Below, one piece after another: positions 62,856-64,000 of a DNA stretch of 64,000 bases; within the stretch, counting starts at the first letter, position 1; each line of letters begins with the position of its first letter. The stretch covers positions 16,204,847 to 16,268,846 of the forward strand of contig NC_044925.1 in the NCBI RefSeq assembly GCF_003576645.1, written 5' to 3'. Below the pieces are notes generated by a model. That model worked only from the letters and a program-made list of their open reading frames with translations, ran no database searches and had not been told where the DNA came from. Source of the stretch: Ipomoea triloba (taxonomy: Eukaryota > Streptophyta > Magnoliopsida > Solanales > Convolvulaceae). Both the position numbers and the translations under genes were made by a program.

Positions 62856-64000
62856 ATGGACAGCATGTTGTCGAGACATCTTCTTTTTGATCTTAGCAGG
62901 TTCGATGACTGGAAAACACGCATGCTTGCGTACTTATCAGCACTCCATGATGAGATGGCCGAGGTTATAACATCTGGACCAGTCAAAATCCTAATGGTCA
63001 ACACTGCTGCAGAGCAAACCAAAGACACACCAAAGTACGTCCCAAAACCAAAGGAAGAATGGACAAGTGATGATAGGAAGAGAAACAACCTTGACAACAT
63101 TGCCAAGCACTTATTCTTCAGAGCAATAGACGAAACCATCTTCCCAAGAGTAAGAAAGTGCAACACGGCAAAAGAGGTATGGGACACTTTGATGTTAATT
63201 GGTGAAGGTGACGAACACACTCACCGTGGCAATGAAGAAGTTCGAGGACTTCAAGATGAAGCCAGGAGAAAGCATCGACAACATGGAATCCCGGTTCATG
63301 AAACATTCAACCGAAATTAGCGATCTCAAGAAGGAGATCCCACAAAAGGAGCTGACCCTGAAGGTCTTACGAGGCCTTACCAAGGAGTGGGAAATGAAGG
63401 TGATCACAATGCGCGATCACAGAGATCTAAAGAACACCACAACCGGTCAACTCTTCAGAGATCTCAAAGCCTTCGAATTCGAGATGTTCCCGAGAGATGA
63501 GGACGTAGTGGACAGACGGAATGTTGCACTCGTTGCTGATCAACCATCCACATCCTCAAGGTCAGACCCTAATCCTGTAAATTTTTTATCTGACGAACAA
63601 TTTGCTCTTTTTGTGAGAAAGTTCAGGAAGTTCATGAAGAGGACACCGGAAAGGAATACAAGTTCACCTTCCTTCTCAAGAAGGAAAAATGAAAGATATC
63701 CATCCAGAAGGACGGAGGAAGAAAACCAAGGTCTATGCTACAACTGTAGAAGACCGGGACATTTCAAGGCCGAATGTCCTTACCCACCAGTAAGCAAATA
63801 TCAAGGCCAAGAAGGAAAGGATTCCAGGAGGAAAGAAGAATCCAGGGAGAAGCCAACACAAGAAGGCTTCAAAAGCTCATCAAAGACTCATTCGCGCAGA
63901 AAGGTGCTTGTGGCTGAGGAACTTGAGAAGGAAATCGAGGAGTCCGAGACATCAAGCTCTAGCGAGGGTAGCAGCAGCTCAGAGGATGAGAGGGGGCTCA
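62856..64000 (+). pseudogene. gag: Sirevirus copy 3 gag, frameshifted, running off the window
   Basis: Same start ([20 protein letters not shown]) and about 90 percent identical to copies 1 and 2. At 63212-63216 a 16-base segment present in the others is replaced by CA, a net loss of 14 bases, so the frame closes at 63320. Past this point the old frame is open again, with an intact zinc knuckle (CYNCRRPGHFKAEC) near 63740, to the window end. Together with the altered primer-binding site and LTR end this copy looks older. Confidence 0.9.

Overview
This is a nuclear window from a flowering plant, most likely a eudicot. The evidence is an intron-containing amino-acid transporter gene, AT-rich intergenic DNA, and dense plant-type transposons (Sirevirus and Ale Ty1/copia elements, Ty3/gypsy-like solo LTRs, CACTA, hAT and Mutator elements, tRNA-derived SINEs). 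Nothing in the sequence fixes the species. I see only one apparently intact host gene; almost everything else is mobile DNA, much of it nested.

Layout. 1-13766: Sirevirus copy 1, entering at the gag start codon, with gag, an intact pol, two small overlapping ORFs, a 62-bp tandem repeat, a broken three-part envelope-like region, polypurine tract and 3' LTR (two assembly gaps). 13767-15368: probable 3' end of a Tat/Retand-like Ty3 element (antisense ORF plus short LTR). 15505-33427: an RNase H-like pseudogene on the minus strand split by two insertions. One is a 2.5-kb solo LTR (target site duplication, TSD, GTTAC) that itself received Sirevirus copy 2 (16258-25484, TSD CAATA). The other is a 5.7-kb LTR element without coding capacity (27699-33361). 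33930-39255: a SINE with 14-bp TSD, a Sirevirus-like solo LTR carrying two CACTA elements (one with a probable MLH3 exon fragment), a MITE, and a second SINE carrying another MITE.

39511-48002: the host gene. A four-exon vacuolar-type amino acid transporter (AVT1-like, 463 residues) spans 40212-45806. Two long hairpin MITEs lie directly upstream of its TATA box, a 932-bp hAT element with perfect 8-bp TSD sits in intron 2, and related MITEs lie on both sides.

48070-52567: an Ale-lineage copia element with 171-bp LTRs differing at four positions, inactivated by a frameshift, a nonsense codon and a mutated RT active site. 52655-55515: a Mutator transposase remnant and a Pack-MULE carrying two exons and the intron of a DUF212-family gene. 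55516-57552: microsatellites and two related MITEs, one with four consecutive hairpins. 57553-64000: Sirevirus copy 3, whose 5' LTR is split by a 3.5-kb solo LTR (TSD ACATC) and whose gag is frameshifted.

The order of insertions can be read from the TSDs. No CRISPR array, rRNA or functional tRNA gene was seen, and I found no convincing new multi-gene system. The most interesting material is gene capture (MLH3, DUF212), the conserved gag-pol junction and internal TATA boxes of the Sireviruses, the hairpin-rich MITEs, and several likely assembly artefacts.
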